Shown here piece after piece: positions 16,129-25,903 of a stretch of DNA of 64,000 nt. Each line of letters opens with the position of its first letter. Position 1 is the stretch's first letter. The stretch lies in the NCBI GenBank assembly GCA_001770015.1, contig MEQB01000049.1, forward strand, positions 1-64,000, read 5' to 3'. Position numbers and translations under genes: made by a program. Below the pieces are notes generated by a model. That model ran no database searches. It worked only from the letters and a program-made list of their open reading frames with translations, and was not told the DNA's origin. Source of the stretch: Bdellovibrionales bacterium RIFOXYC1_FULL_37_79. GTDB taxonomy: Bacteria; Bdellovibrionota; Bacteriovoracia; Bacteriovoracales; Bacteriovoracaceae.

Positions 16129-19100
16129 TTACGGGAAAACAATCAAAGGCGCATCTTCCATTCGGTAGGGAGCAATGTCGAGTGTGCCCTTGTTGTTAAA
16201 ATCCATGGCACCTAGTTGACCAGAGAAATTTTTGCCCCAACATTTAACCGACTTGGTGTTAAGTAAAGCGCAATTATGATAGTACCCTGCCGCAATATCT
16301 AGAGCAACGTCTGATAATCCAATGGGGGCCAAAGAAGTCGCAGAATAGTTGTGAGCAGTGGTGGAATTTCGTCCCAGTTGCCCGACACTATTGTCTCCAA
16401 AGCAATAAGGAGTTTGGCCTGATAAAATACAAGTATGATAGACTCCCGTAACAATCTTGCTGGATACTCCCGTACCTGGGATGGTAACGTTTGGCAGTAA
16501 CGCCATTTCACCGGCACTATCTCCCCTGTGATTATTGTCCCCTAGTCCCAGTTCGCCATTACTGTTGAAGCCAAAACATTTAATAAAATTATTGGAAAAG
16601 TAAAGACAATTAAAAAATCCTCCGCTGGTAATCTGTGCAACTGTACCCAGGGTGGGAGGTGACCAGGTCAAAGAGGTACTGGCGGTGGCCACAATCGGAA
16701 GGTTATTATCATCCCCGAGTTGTCCATAAAAACCATTTCCCCAGCAGGTGGTTTGATTATTACTTAATACGGCACAGGTGTGAAATGCCCCGGTAGAGAT
16801 ATCGATAGCGGTGGTTTGGAGGGGAACTGGGATGCTTGAGACAGCTTCATCATCACCCATGTGATCGATAGTACCGTTGCCGAGCTGGCCTGAATTATTG
16901 GCGCCAAAACAGTAAACCAGTCCTTCCTCACTTAAAGCACAGGTGTGTCTTTCACCTAGGGCAAGCTTAACCGCTTTAAGTTTGGCCCCGTTATCCAGAT
17001 AGACATAGGCCAAATCATCTCCCATGTCTATGCTGGTGGATGGTCCCCAGTCTGGTTCTGGAAACCCCAGTTGTCCAAAACGGTTGTCTCCCCAGCATTT
17101 TATTTCACTATTTTGGTTGAGCACACAATTATGATTGCCTCCGGCCACAATACTGGTTGCGATAAAATCAGTACCAAGATCCAGGTAATCGTATAGGGAA
17201 GTGATGGTCGTAGTAACAGATTCGCTAGGGTTATCGCCATAGTTGGTGCCGAAACCGTTTGAAACGGTATCAAAACCCAGCTGGCCATACAGATTACCAC
17301 CCCAGCATTTGACTTTGCCACTCATCAAGATGCAGCTATGATCTTCTCCTAGGGCGAGTAAAGAAGTGTCATTATCAGTAATGGTTACGGTCAGTGGATT
17401 AGGGGCCCCCAGTACTGCATTGGAAGGACTGTCGGCGGTGAAAATAATGGTCTCATTTCCTTCAGTTAAAAAATCTTCTAAGATATGAAAGCTATATTGG
17501 CCGGCAATATTACCTGGAGGAATAATCATTATTCCACTTACGGCTTCATGATCGGAAGAATTAGAAGTACCAGAAATGATAAAATTGGCCGAAACTGTTT
17601 TAGAACTGAGTCGATCCAGTACAAATGTTACAAACACCTCACCAGCTGATTCCGGAAAGGTCAGTGCTGCGGCAGAAAAGGCAATATTGGGTAATGGATC
17701 ATCGTCCACAATAGTTGTGGTTGCAGTAAGCATTACACCGCTTGTGCCATTAGTGATATTATACAAGGTGATGGCCAAAGTTTCATTGTCTTCATCTACA
17801 GTATCCCCTACGATACTGACGGTAAGCGTATCTGTAAGTGATCCGGCCGTAATGCTAAAAGTAGTGGCCTCTAACGCATAGTCTGTGACATTAGTGGCAC
17901 TTCCCCCTGTTTGAAAACTACCCGTAACCGTTTTGCCACTGGTGGCGTTTAATGAAACGATTATATCGTAACTTCCAATGCCTTCACTCACCGGACTGGG
18001 AGCCGAAATATTGACAATTGGTAGAGCGTCATCATCAATAATAGTGGTGGTATATCCAGTTAAGGCAGTGGCGTAATCTAGATTGGTAACATTAATAATA
18101 ATTGTTTCATTATCTTCATCCAAAGAGTCATTGATCACCTGGAAAGTGGAAGTGGCAGTCAGGTTTCCCGGCGTAATGGAAATATTTTTTGTGCCAAAGG
18201 TGTAATCAGAATTTTCAGAGGCGGTTCCGGATAAAACAAATAGGCCGGTTATTGGGTTAGCGCTGGTTGAGCTGAGAGTTAGAGTGACTGTAAAAATGGT
18301 GTTGATCGATTCTATGACTGAACTGACTTGGGAGATACTGGTGGTGGGGGGAGCATCATCATCCTCGATGGTGGCATAAGTGGTTCCGGTAAAGGTGGCA
18401 TTTGACAAACCAGTTAAATAAAAATTTACGCTTTCTGACGGTTCATCAGTGGTGTCGTTTAGAACGGTTATACTTAAAGTGGCGGTGTTGCTTCCTGGAG
18501 GAATGGAGACGGCGGTTGCATTCAATTGATAGTCGTGATTAATGGTGGAGGTCCCTGTGGCGTTGAGGGTGGCCGTCATGGTTTGATAACTTAAGACATT
18601 TGATTGCACAATTAGATCGTAAGTTCCCCCACTCTCACTAAGGGACGCCGTATTGGTCGTTATGGCTAGGGTCGGAATTGTATCATTATCCAAAATACTG
18701 GTAGTGGAAGTGATCGTTCCTTCCATGGCGTTTTGAATATTGGCAATATTAAAAAAAATGGTTTCGCTGGCCTCATAATTAGAATCGTTTTCAAGATAAA
18801 CGGTGACGATTTGAGAGGTGCTTCCGGCCGTGATCAAAACCGAGGGAAGGGCAGGTGAAAAATAATAATCCAGCGGATGATTGGCACTACCAACATAACT
18901 AATGTCAGCGGTGACATTTAATTGGGTAGTGGCGGAAAGCGTGATAAGCACATCAAAAAAAGCATCATTTTCATTTACGGTAGCAGGTGAAGATACGGTG
19001 ATGGTGGGAGCAAGATCATTTTCCACAATAGTCAGGGCATGGGTTGCGCCGTTGGTGGCATATGTTGCCCCTGAAATGGTGAACATGATGCTTTCATCAC

Positions 19101-21168
19101 CTTCGAAGGTGGTATCCTCTGAGATGGTCAACTCAGTGGTGGCCGTTACATTTCCTGCGGTGATGGTAAAGGATGTTGTAGCTACCGCATAGTCCACGGT
19201 TTCGGTGGCCGTCCCAGTGAGAGTGATATTGAAACTGGTATCCAGATAACTGGTGGAGGTAAGGGTTATCGTAATAAGGTGGGGACCGACGTCATCCTCA
19301 GGTATTTGATCAGTGGCCAGGATGGTTAAAGACGGTAGTGGGTCATCATTTAATATCGTAAAAGTCTGCGTGGTTCCAAGGGTTGCACTCATGAGATCAG
19401 TGGCAGAAAGCATGATGGTTTCATCCAGTTCAAAACCATCATCATCGGTTAAAGTGAAAGTGACCGTCTGGGTGATGTTCCCTGATGGGAAGATTAAATC
19501 GATGGTAGAAAAATCAAAATCTGCTCCCAAGGTTGCCGTACTTGCTGTAACATCCAAACTGGCAGAAACCGTCACTTCGCTTGGGTGTGAGAGGGTGATG
19601 GTGGCAGTATAGGTATCTAAGGAATTTTCATAACTTGAAATTTCAAAGATCGAAATATTCAGCGTGGGCATTATTTCATCGCTGACTAGGGTGATGGAGT
19701 GACTGGCGTTTGTTCCGATAGTTGCATTAGTGGGGCTTCCGAGGTAGAGGATGATGGTTTCATCCTGCTCATATAAGGCATCATCGTTTACGGCAAAGGT
19801 GACCGTTTTACTGATTTCACCGGCCAAAAATTCCAAATTGGTATTAACAAACAAGTGATCTTCGCTGGCACCATAAGTGGCAGTACTGGTGGCTGCCAGG
19901 GTAATGGGGACGGTGATCGTTTGTCCGCTGATGGCATCAAGATTAACTTGCAGGCCGATGGTCAAAACGGTTTCGTTTACGCTTTGGGAGGTCGAGGTAA
20001 ATTCCACCGAAGGGAGAGTGTCGTCATCGATAATCGAGGTGGTGGCACTCAATATACTTCCGCCAATATCAGTGAGTGGATGATAATTAGTGAGGGTAAA
20101 TACGATATCTTCATCTATTTCGTTTAAACTATCGTCCACTACGGTAAAGGCAACGGTGGCCGTGGTATTTCCGGCGGTGATCAAAATATCTTGAGTAGCG
20201 ATCAGAAAATCGTTAGTAAGGGTTGCCTGTGACCAGCTCAAAGAAAGGCTGGCCCCAATATTCAGTGCAAAAGGTGCCGACAGCGTAATGGTTGCGGTAT
20301 ATTCGGAAGCGTCGTTTTCATCAATTATATCAGTGGCCGTAATGGTCAAGGCGGGGCGTGGCTGATTGTCAATAATGGTGATTGTTTTAGTAGGATTACT
20401 ACCTAAGGTGATATGAGTGGTGGCATTTAAGCTAATAATAATATTTTCATCGGTCTCGGTTGCGGCGTCATCCAATATGTCAATGGTGAAGGTCTGAGTG
20501 GTCTCTCCTGCGGTAAAGAACACTTCGGTGGTGGTGGAAAGATAATCAATTCCTCCGCCCGTGGCGGTGCCTGAAAAATTTAGAGCGATATTGGTATCAA
20601 CGCCACTGGCACTATCTAGGGTGACGGTAGCGGTTAAAGTGGTTGCTGCTTCAGTTACCGAAATAATGGGATCGGTAAAATTGCTTTCTGGAATGTACAG
20701 GGCGTCGTTGGTGTTGATAGTGATATTTTGAATAGAGGGTGATCCTCTCAGCGCACCTGAAACATAAGTAATAGAAAAATTAAACGCTTCATCCAACTCG
20801 TACAGATTATCATCAAGCATGGGAATGTTGACGGTGTAAAACGAGTAACCGGCGGGGATAGTAATCGTTCCCACGGAGGGGATGTAATCTTCCCAGGCAA
20901 CGGCGGTAACATCGGAAGTGGTGTAACCTATGATCACTGGAACCGAAGCCGCTGGACTAATATTTATGGTAACATAAATGTTAGCATTAATTTCATCCGA
21001 GATTATTTGGGAACTGGAAGCCAAACTGACTGTCGATTTATACACGGGGTTTGATTGCTGGTTGCTTGGTTTGTAAAACGGAGTAGGCTCAACGCAACCG
21101 AGGAGGGTAATCAGTGCCAAAACGATGAGTTGGTTGATCAGATTAAAAATTCTTTTCTCCTTGACCAT
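16129..21168 (-). CDS. Giant lipoprotein with 11 Calx-beta modules and a seven-blade RCC1 propeller
   Basis: 1679 residues. The signal ends in a strong lipobox (ITLLGC, Cys about 25), so the protein is lipid-anchored in the envelope. Residues about 45-1290 hold 11 tandem Calx-beta modules of roughly 105-115 residues, each ending in an acidic loop such as DDNLYELDE, DDAATETDE or NDSLDEDNE that typically binds calcium. Residues about 1300-1679 hold seven RCC1 repeats (each with an H/F-x-C turn and a CWG or CFG plus GQLG), enough to close one seven-blade propeller. Each blade carries a Cys pair, which suggests disulfides outside the cytoplasm. Such proteins usually serve adhesion or surface contact. 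It converges on the recombinase with a 1-bp gap. Confidence 0.9.
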   Translation of the reverse strand: MVKEKRIFNLINQLIVLALITLLGCVEPTPFYKPSNQQSNPVYKSTVSLASSSQIISDEINANIYVTINISPAASVPVIIGYTTSDVTAVAWEDYIPSVGTITIPAGYSFYTVNIPMLDDNLYELDEAFNFSITYVSGALRGSPSIQNITINTNDALYIPESNFTDPIISVTEAATTLTATVTLDSASGVDTNIALNFSGTATGGGIDYLSTTTEVFFTAGETTQTFTIDILDDAATETDENIIISLNATTHITLGSNPTKTITIIDNQPRPALTITATDIIDENDASEYTATITLSAPFALNIGASLSLSWSQATLTNDFLIATQDILITAGNTTATVAFTVVDDSLNEIDEDIVFTLTNYHPLTDIGGSILSATTSIIDDDTLPSVEFTSTSQSVNETVLTIGLQVNLDAISGQTITVPITLAATSTATYGASEDHLFVNTNLEFLAGEISKTVTFAVNDDALYEQDETIILYLGSPTNATIGTNASHSITLVSDEIMPTLNISIFEISSYENSLDTYTATITLSHPSEVTVSASLDVTASTATLGADFDFSTIDLIFPSGNITQTVTFTLTDDDGFELDETIMLSATDLMSATLGTTQTFTILNDDPLPSLTILATDQIPEDDVGPHLITITLTSTSYLDTSFNITLTGTATETVDYAVATTSFTITAGNVTATTELTISEDTTFEGDESIMFTISGATYATNGATHALTIVENDLAPTITVSSPATVNENDAFFDVLITLSATTQLNVTADISYVGSANHPLDYYFSPALPSVLITAGSTSQIVTVYLENDSNYEASETIFFNIANIQNAMEGTITSTTSILDNDTIPTLAITTNTASLSESGGTYDLIVQSNVLSYQTMTATLNATGTSTINHDYQLNATAVSIPPGSNTATLSITVLNDTTDEPSESVNFYLTGLSNATFTGTTYATIEDDDAPPTTSISQVSSVIESINTIFTVTLTLSSTSANPITGLFVLSGTASENSDYTFGTKNISITPGNLTATSTFQVINDSLDEDNETIIINVTNLDYATALTGYTTTIIDDDALPIVNISAPSPVSEGIGSYDIIVSLNATSGKTVTGSFQTGGSATNVTDYALEATTFSITAGSLTDTLTVSIVGDTVDEDNETLAITLYNITNGTSGVMLTATTTIVDDDPLPNIAFSAAALTFPESAGEVFVTFVLDRLSSKTVSANFIISGTSNSSDHEAVSGIMIIPPGNIAGQYSFHILEDFLTEGNETIIFTADSPSNAVLGAPNPLTVTITDNDTSLLALGEDHSCILMSGKVKCWGGNLYGQLGFDTVSNGFGTNYGDNPSESVTTTITSLYDYLDLGTDFIATSIVAGGNHNCVLNQNSEIKCWGDNRFGQLGFPEPDWGPSTSIDMGDDLAYVYLDNGAKLKAVKLALGERHTCALSEEGLVYCFGANNSGQLGNGTIDHMGDDEAVSSIPVPLQTTAIDISTGAFHTCAVLSNNQTTCWGNGFYGQLGDDNNLPIVATASTSLTWSPPTLGTVAQITSGGFFNCLYFSNNFIKCFGFNSNGELGLGDNNHRGDSAGEMALLPNVTIPGTGVSSKIVTGVYHTCILSGQTPYCFGDNSVGQLGRNSTTAHNYSATSLAPIGLSDVALDIAAGYYHNCALLNTKSVKCWGKNFSGQLGAMDFNNKGTLDIAPYRMEDAPLIVFP

Positions 21169-21369
21169 ACTAGAGCTATTACCCCTATCGTCTCTTACGC
21201 CTAATCTATTTAGGAGAAACAGAGTGATATTAGAGAGTTGCTTTAAAGCATCGGGAAAATCGGGTCAAAAATGATAAAATTGGTTGTTTTCCAGGAGTAA
21301 CTAATTAATTATTAAGGGGTATAAAAATATCTACATAAAATGCTAAAGTTTTTTAAAGGGGTCATTTTC

Positions 21370-22083
21370 ATGCTTTGGTTGATAAGAATGGTTGGGTTAG
21401 TAATGGTTTTTTTTCTTTTATCCGTTCCATTTTTTATCATTTTTTTACTTTGTCCAAGGAATGTAATCGTACTTTACTATGCCGCCAAACTATTTTCAGG
21501 CATCGGATTTAAAATTTTAGGAATTAAAATTGAAAAAAGGAATTTAGCGTTACTGGAAACCGTCAGGCCTGCCATTATTATTTCAAATCACCAGTCGTTT
21601 TTAGATGTGTTAGTGGGGTCAGCCTCCATTCCCAGATATACTGTCAGTCTGGGCAAAAGATCCATTCTCTTAATTCCCTTTTTTGGTTGGCTTTACTGGA
21701 TTTCAGGCAATATTTTAATTAATCGCAAAAAGAAAGTGCATGCCTATAAAACCATGGAAACCGTGGGACAAGAAATTAAAACAAGAAAGGTCTTTGTTTG
21801 GATTATGGCCGAAGGCACGAGAAATAAAACCAAACAAATGTTACTGCCTTTTAAAAAAGGTCCTTTTCATGTGGCCATCTCATCTAAAATTTTTATTTCA
21901 CCAGTGGCCATTAGTAGGTATGATAAACTCAACTTTAATAAATGGTGTGCTGGGAAAATAATCGTAGAAGCTTTGGCACCGGTTTCTTCCGATGATAAAA
22001 CCAAAGAGCATATCCCCTATATGATCGAAGAGCTGCATCGAAAAATGGAAGAAAAAATTATTAGTCTTACTGGTGAAGTTTGA
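21370..22083 (+). CDS. plsC: 1-acyl-sn-glycerol-3-phosphate acyltransferase
   Basis: 237 residues from ATG 21370, which has AAGGGG eight bases upstream; an in-frame ATG at 21340 lacks an SD and would add ten residues. The N-terminus is a long hydrophobic segment that anchors the enzyme to the inner membrane. The acyltransferase motifs are clear: NHQSFLD (HX4D) and AEGTRNK. The enzyme makes phosphatidic acid from lysophosphatidic acid. Its last 17 bp overlap the 3' end of the opposing rsmJ-like gene. Confidence 0.88.
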   Translation: MLWLIRMVGLVMVFFLLSVPFFIIFLLCPRNVIVLYYAAKLFSGIGFKILGIKIEKRNLALLETVRPAIIISNHQSFLDVLVGSASIPRYTVSLGKRSILLIPFFGWLYWISGNILINRKKKVHAYKTMETVGQEIKTRKVFVWIMAEGTRNKTKQMLLPFKKGPFHVAISSKIFISPVAISRYDKLNFNKWCAGKIIVEALAPVSSDDKTKEHIPYMIEELHRKMEEKIISLTGEV

Positions 22084-22816
22084 GATAAACATCGTAGCGG
22101 ATGCTTTTGCCAGAAAAACTACAGTGCGGTTCTTGCTCGAGATAAAAGGGATTCCTTAAGGGTCTTTTGATAATTAGTTTAGAAAAATTTGATTGATTAA
22201 ATTTAGAAAATAAGGTTGTTTCAAATAGATATTTTGGAAGGACTTCTTGGAATATGCGCATTTCTTTTTTTTGTAAACTTTTTCGCTTCTCCAGATGCTC
22301 GAACATAGGATCAAAATACATAATATCTCCCGATATCTGCCATGAATTCCCTGGTTCTAAATAATCTCCAAAGTAAAGCTTCACGTTTTCCCTCTCCTCC
22401 AATCCTGCCCGTTTCCAAGCATCATAAAGCAATAAAAAAACATACGGGTTTCTTTCAAATGCATTTATTTCCTTTACACCAAACGATAGCATTAAGGCAA
22501 AATCGTTGCCCATTCCGCAGGTGAGATCACATACACTACTTTTTCTAAGCTCCCCCCGCCCAAGGGCCTTGGCGAATAATTCTTTATGAATCGAATATCT
22601 TTTGCGTTGGTGATAGTTTAATAACTTAGTCAGATCAATCAAAAGAGGCCTTTCTTTTCGCTCGATCATTGGTTGAGTAATCAAACTTAAAATACCGTGG
22701 TCATCAAAAAGATATTGGTCACCCAAGCTATCTACCTCAACCAGACTAAAATTATTCTTCTCAATAACGTTTTTGATATGGGGTGGCAATTTCCCATTTA
22801 TTTTTACTTCATTCAT
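22067..22816 (-). CDS. rsmJ: RsmJ-like 16S rRNA guanine-N2 methyltransferase
   Basis: 249 residues. Motifs match RsmJ, which makes m2G1516 in 16S rRNA: SAM-binding CDLTCGMGNDFALML (about 97-111), acidic end of strand two in NAFERNPYVFLLLYDAW, and the catalytic-type YFDPMFEH followed by KKEMRIFQ. The N-terminal region is less conserved. It overlaps plsC tail-to-tail by 17 bp and is divergent from gcvP. Confidence 0.8.
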   Translation of the reverse strand: MNEVKINGKLPPHIKNVIEKNNFSLVEVDSLGDQYLFDDHGILSLITQPMIERKERPLLIDLTKLLNYHQRKRYSIHKELFAKALGRGELRKSSVCDLTCGMGNDFALMLSFGVKEINAFERNPYVFLLLYDAWKRAGLEERENVKLYFGDYLEPGNSWQISGDIMYFDPMFEHLEKRKSLQKKEMRIFQEVLPKYLFETTLFSKFNQSNFSKLIIKRPLRNPFYLEQEPHCSFSGKSIRYDVYLKLHQ

Positions 22817-22893
22817 AGCTCGATTATACTGGATAAATTTAGGCCTTTCATGCTAAATTTTTTTCCAAATTAATAATTATCAAGGTGAAAAAA

Positions 22894-25800
22894 ATGTCCG
22901 AACATGTAAGAAATCTTCCATATGACCCAGCTAAATTCAAAAGAGAAACCCTTCCATACTATATCAGTATGACTGATAGTGAAATAACGGAAATTTTAAA
23001 TATCCTGGGCCTTCATTCCCTGGATGAACTTTTTAATCATCTGCCTGATAACATAAAATTTAAAAAGGATTTTAACATTGGCAAACCACTTTCGTATAAC
23101 GATCTTATTGAGCATGTAACCAACCTGGCCAATAAAAATAAAATAACCACTTCGTATGTGGGTGATGGACTTAAAAATTATAAAGTAGAAAAAATCGTTG
23201 AAGATGTATGCTCCATTCGAGGATTGACCACCGCCTACACCCCTTATCAACCAGAAAGAGGCCAAGGCACACTTTGGAGTCTTTATCTTTTTTCAAATAC
23301 CATCCACGCATTGACTGGATTCGAGGCCGTCAACGCTTCAATGTATGATCGTTCCACTTGTTTATTTGAAGCTTTAAGTGCTTCTGCCAAGATTGCTAAA
23401 AATAAAAATACCGTGCTACTGCTGGAATCCATTTATCCTGGCGATATTGAAGTCGTACAAACCCTCAGCAAACATACCCCTTTAAATGTCATCTTGGTTC
23501 CTTTTAATAAATCTACCGGTCTCACCGACATTTCTGTGGTCAAAGACTATGTGGAAAAATATCAATCAGAGTTGGCTTCGATTGCTTTTCCCCAAATCAA
23601 TTCTTTGGGAAATATTGAAAACTTTACTGGGCTTACTGAAATTTGCGAGGAATATAAATTAGTCTCGATTGCCATCATTGATCCTATGCTTATATCAACT
23701 GAGGGCCTGCTACCTCCATCTCAGTACGGAAAAAAAGGCACCAATTTTTTTGTGGCCGAAGGCCAACATCTAGCCCTAGCTCCTAACTTCGGAGGGCCAG
23801 GCCTTGGTATTTTTGGCTCCAGATATAACGAAACTGATAAATTAAGTATTCGGGCCACCCCAGGTCGCTACACTGGTAAAACGGTGGATCATGATGGCAA
23901 TGAGGCCGTAACCATGATTCTTTCAACGCGTGAACAACATATTAGAAGAGACAAGGCTTCTTCAAATATTTGTTCTAATCAAGCCTTTGTGGCGACCATT
24001 GCTGGTGCCGCCCTTTTATCGCGGGGAAGTAGTGGCATTACCACGTCCTTTAAAACAGCTCGTAAAAATGCAGAAAACCTCTACAACTTGATGACATCCT
24101 TTGATGGATTTAAACCCCAATACCCTAATACTCCTTTTGTTAATGAATTTTGCATTTCTCTACCCATTAACACCTGCGACTTTTTAAAAATGGCAAGAAA
24201 TGATCAACTTGAACTGGGTATTGATGTATCTGATCGGGTAAGAGCAAAAAACAAAAATGTCCTGCTGCTTTCTTGTTCTGATATCCAAACAGATGAGGAT
24301 TACCGAAAAGTAGAATCTTTCCTCTTAAAAAAATTTAAAAAAACCTCCACCTCACTGATTGCCCCGAAGATTCCTGAAAAATATCTCCGTCTTGATAAGG
24401 TAAAACTACCAACGTATCCACGAGAAGAACTTTTTAATTTATATCAAAAATTAGGTCAACAAAATGTAAGTCCTGACGACAATATTTATCCACTTGGTTC
24501 TTGCACCATGAAATATAATCCTCTGGTAAACGATTATCTGGCCGGACTTCCAAATATTACTGATCTTCATCCTCAGGCAAGTGACCTAAATGCCCAAGGT
24601 TCTTTACAAATTCTTTATGAAATTGCGGAAATGTTCAAGCAAATTACCGGCCTGGCCGGGGTGGCACTTCAACCGGTTGCTGGCGCCCAAGGCGAACTAG
24701 TTGGAATAAAAATGTTTCAGGCCTATCACGCAGACCACAGCAAGGGACAATCCCGCAATATTATTCTCATACCCAAGTCTGCCCACGGAACCAATCCAGC
24801 GACTTCCACAATGGCCGGTTTTATTACTAAGGAAACCAATGGAGCTACTCAAGGAATCATTGAAATCTGCGCCAATCAGCAAGGGCAAATAGATATGCAC
24901 CAGCTTAAGGAAGTGGTTTCAAAATACCATCAACAAATTGCCGGGATCATGGTCACCAATCCCAACACCTCCGGTATTTTTGAAACTAATTTTAAAGAAA
25001 TGGCCGACTTAATCCACAGCGTGGGAGGTCTGGTTTATATGGATGGTGCCAACATGAATGCCATTGCTGGAATTGTTAATCTGGATAAACTGGGAGTCGA
25101 TGCTGTTCATAATAATCTCCATAAAACCTGGTCCATCCCCCATGGCGGCGGCGGTCCTGGAGATGCCATCGTAGCAGTTAGTAAAAAGCTAGTTGATTAC
25201 ATTCCTGGCAACCAAGTAAAACAACATAATGGGGTCTATGAAATTTTTCATGCCCCTAAATCCATTGGCAGCTTTCATCGTCACCATGGAAATTTTGCTC
25301 ACAAAGTCAGGGCCTACAGCTACTTATTGGCCCTTGGCACGGAGGGTGTGATCAAAATGTCCTCGATTGCGGTTCTATCCGCTAGATATCTTTTTCATCG
25401 ACTGGGCAAAGCATTTCCCACCTTACCAGAAAATACTCAAGCAATTCCCCGCATGCATGAATTTATACTGACCCTCACCAAAGAGGATTTTGATCGAATT
25501 CAAAAAATAGGTATTCCCCGCACCAATATTATCCCTCAAATCGGAAAACTGTTTTTAGATTTTGGAGTGCATGCACCAACGGTTGCTTTTCCAGAAGCCT
25601 TTGGACTGATGATCGAACCCACCGAATCTTTCAGTAAGGCCGAGCTTGACCGTTTTTGTGATATTGTTCTTTGTATTAGAAAAATAATTGATGAATATCC
25701 CAATATTCTCATTACAGCTCCACATTTCACCCCTATTAGAAAAGTCGATGAAGTTAAGGCCAATAAGGATATTACACTCAATATCAATCTGGATAAATTA

Positions 25801-25902
25801 CCAACCATTTTACCCAATAAGATTGAGCCCCGTGCTCTAAACAGCATGAGCATAAACGAAATTTTTGAAAGAATTTTAAAAGCACACGAAGAATATAAAT
25901 AA
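22894..25902 (+). CDS. gcvP: Glycine dehydrogenase (decarboxylating), P protein
   Basis: 1002 residues from ATG 22894; AAGG at 22882-22885 is eight bases before it, so I prefer it over the GTG at 22885. This is the fused two-lobe P protein of the glycine cleavage system. It decarboxylates glycine with pyridoxal phosphate and passes the aminomethyl group to the H protein. The PLP lysine lies in NNLHKTWSIPHGGGGPG (Lys about 744), and the N-terminal lobe shows the expected GQHLAL and FGGPGLGIFG regions. gcvT, gcvH and lpd are not in the window. The 77-bp leader is too short for a glycine riboswitch and shows none. A weak promoter pair, TTTACT and TATACT (22803-22830), overlaps the start of the divergent gene. 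Confidence 0.95.
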   Translation: MSEHVRNLPYDPAKFKRETLPYYISMTDSEITEILNILGLHSLDELFNHLPDNIKFKKDFNIGKPLSYNDLIEHVTNLANKNKITTSYVGDGLKNYKVEKIVEDVCSIRGLTTAYTPYQPERGQGTLWSLYLFSNTIHALTGFEAVNASMYDRSTCLFEALSASAKIAKNKNTVLLLESIYPGDIEVVQTLSKHTPLNVILVPFNKSTGLTDISVVKDYVEKYQSELASIAFPQINSLGNIENFTGLTEICEEYKLVSIAIIDPMLISTEGLLPPSQYGKKGTNFFVAEGQHLALAPNFGGPGLGIFGSRYNETDKLSIRATPGRYTGKTVDHDGNEAVTMILSTREQHIRRDKASSNICSNQAFVATIAGAALLSRGSSGITTSFKTARKNAENLYNLMTSFDGFKPQYPNTPFVNEFCISLPINTCDFLKMARNDQLELGIDVSDRVRAKNKNVLLLSCSDIQTDEDYRKVESFLLKKFKKTSTSLIAPKIPEKYLRLDKVKLPTYPREELFNLYQKLGQQNVSPDDNIYPLGSCTMKYNPLVNDYLAGLPNITDLHPQASDLNAQGSLQILYEIAEMFKQITGLAGVALQPVAGAQGELVGIKMFQAYHADHSKGQSRNIILIPKSAHGTNPATSTMAGFITKETNGATQGIIEICANQQGQIDMHQLKEVVSKYHQQIAGIMVTNPNTSGIFETNFKEMADLIHSVGGLVYMDGANMNAIAGIVNLDKLGVDAVHNNLHKTWSIPHGGGGPGDAIVAVSKKLVDYIPGNQVKQHNGVYEIFHAPKSIGSFHRHHGNFAHKVRAYSYLLALGTEGVIKMSSIAVLSARYLFHRLGKAFPTLPENTQAIPRMHEFILTLTKEDFDRIQKIGIPRTNIIPQIGKLFLDFGVHAPTVAFPEAFGLMIEPTESFSKAELDRFCDIVLCIRKIIDEYPNILITAPHFTPIRKVDEVKANKDITLNINLDKLPTILPNKIEPRALNSMSINEIFERILKAHEEYK

Positions 25903-25903
25903 A

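Noticed and set aside
17576-20127. Several long open frames opposite the Calx-beta lipoprotein gene
   Set aside because: They are low-complexity Val/Ser/Thr-rich frames produced by the repeated codons of the real gene and have no SD or family signal.
16299-21168. CRISPR-like or tandem DNA repeat array
   Set aside because: The periodicity is at the protein level (Calx-beta and RCC1); the DNA copies have diverged and there are no uniform spacers.
22817-22893. Glycine riboswitch upstream of gcvP
   Set aside because: The leader is too short and shows no paired glycine-aptamer features.
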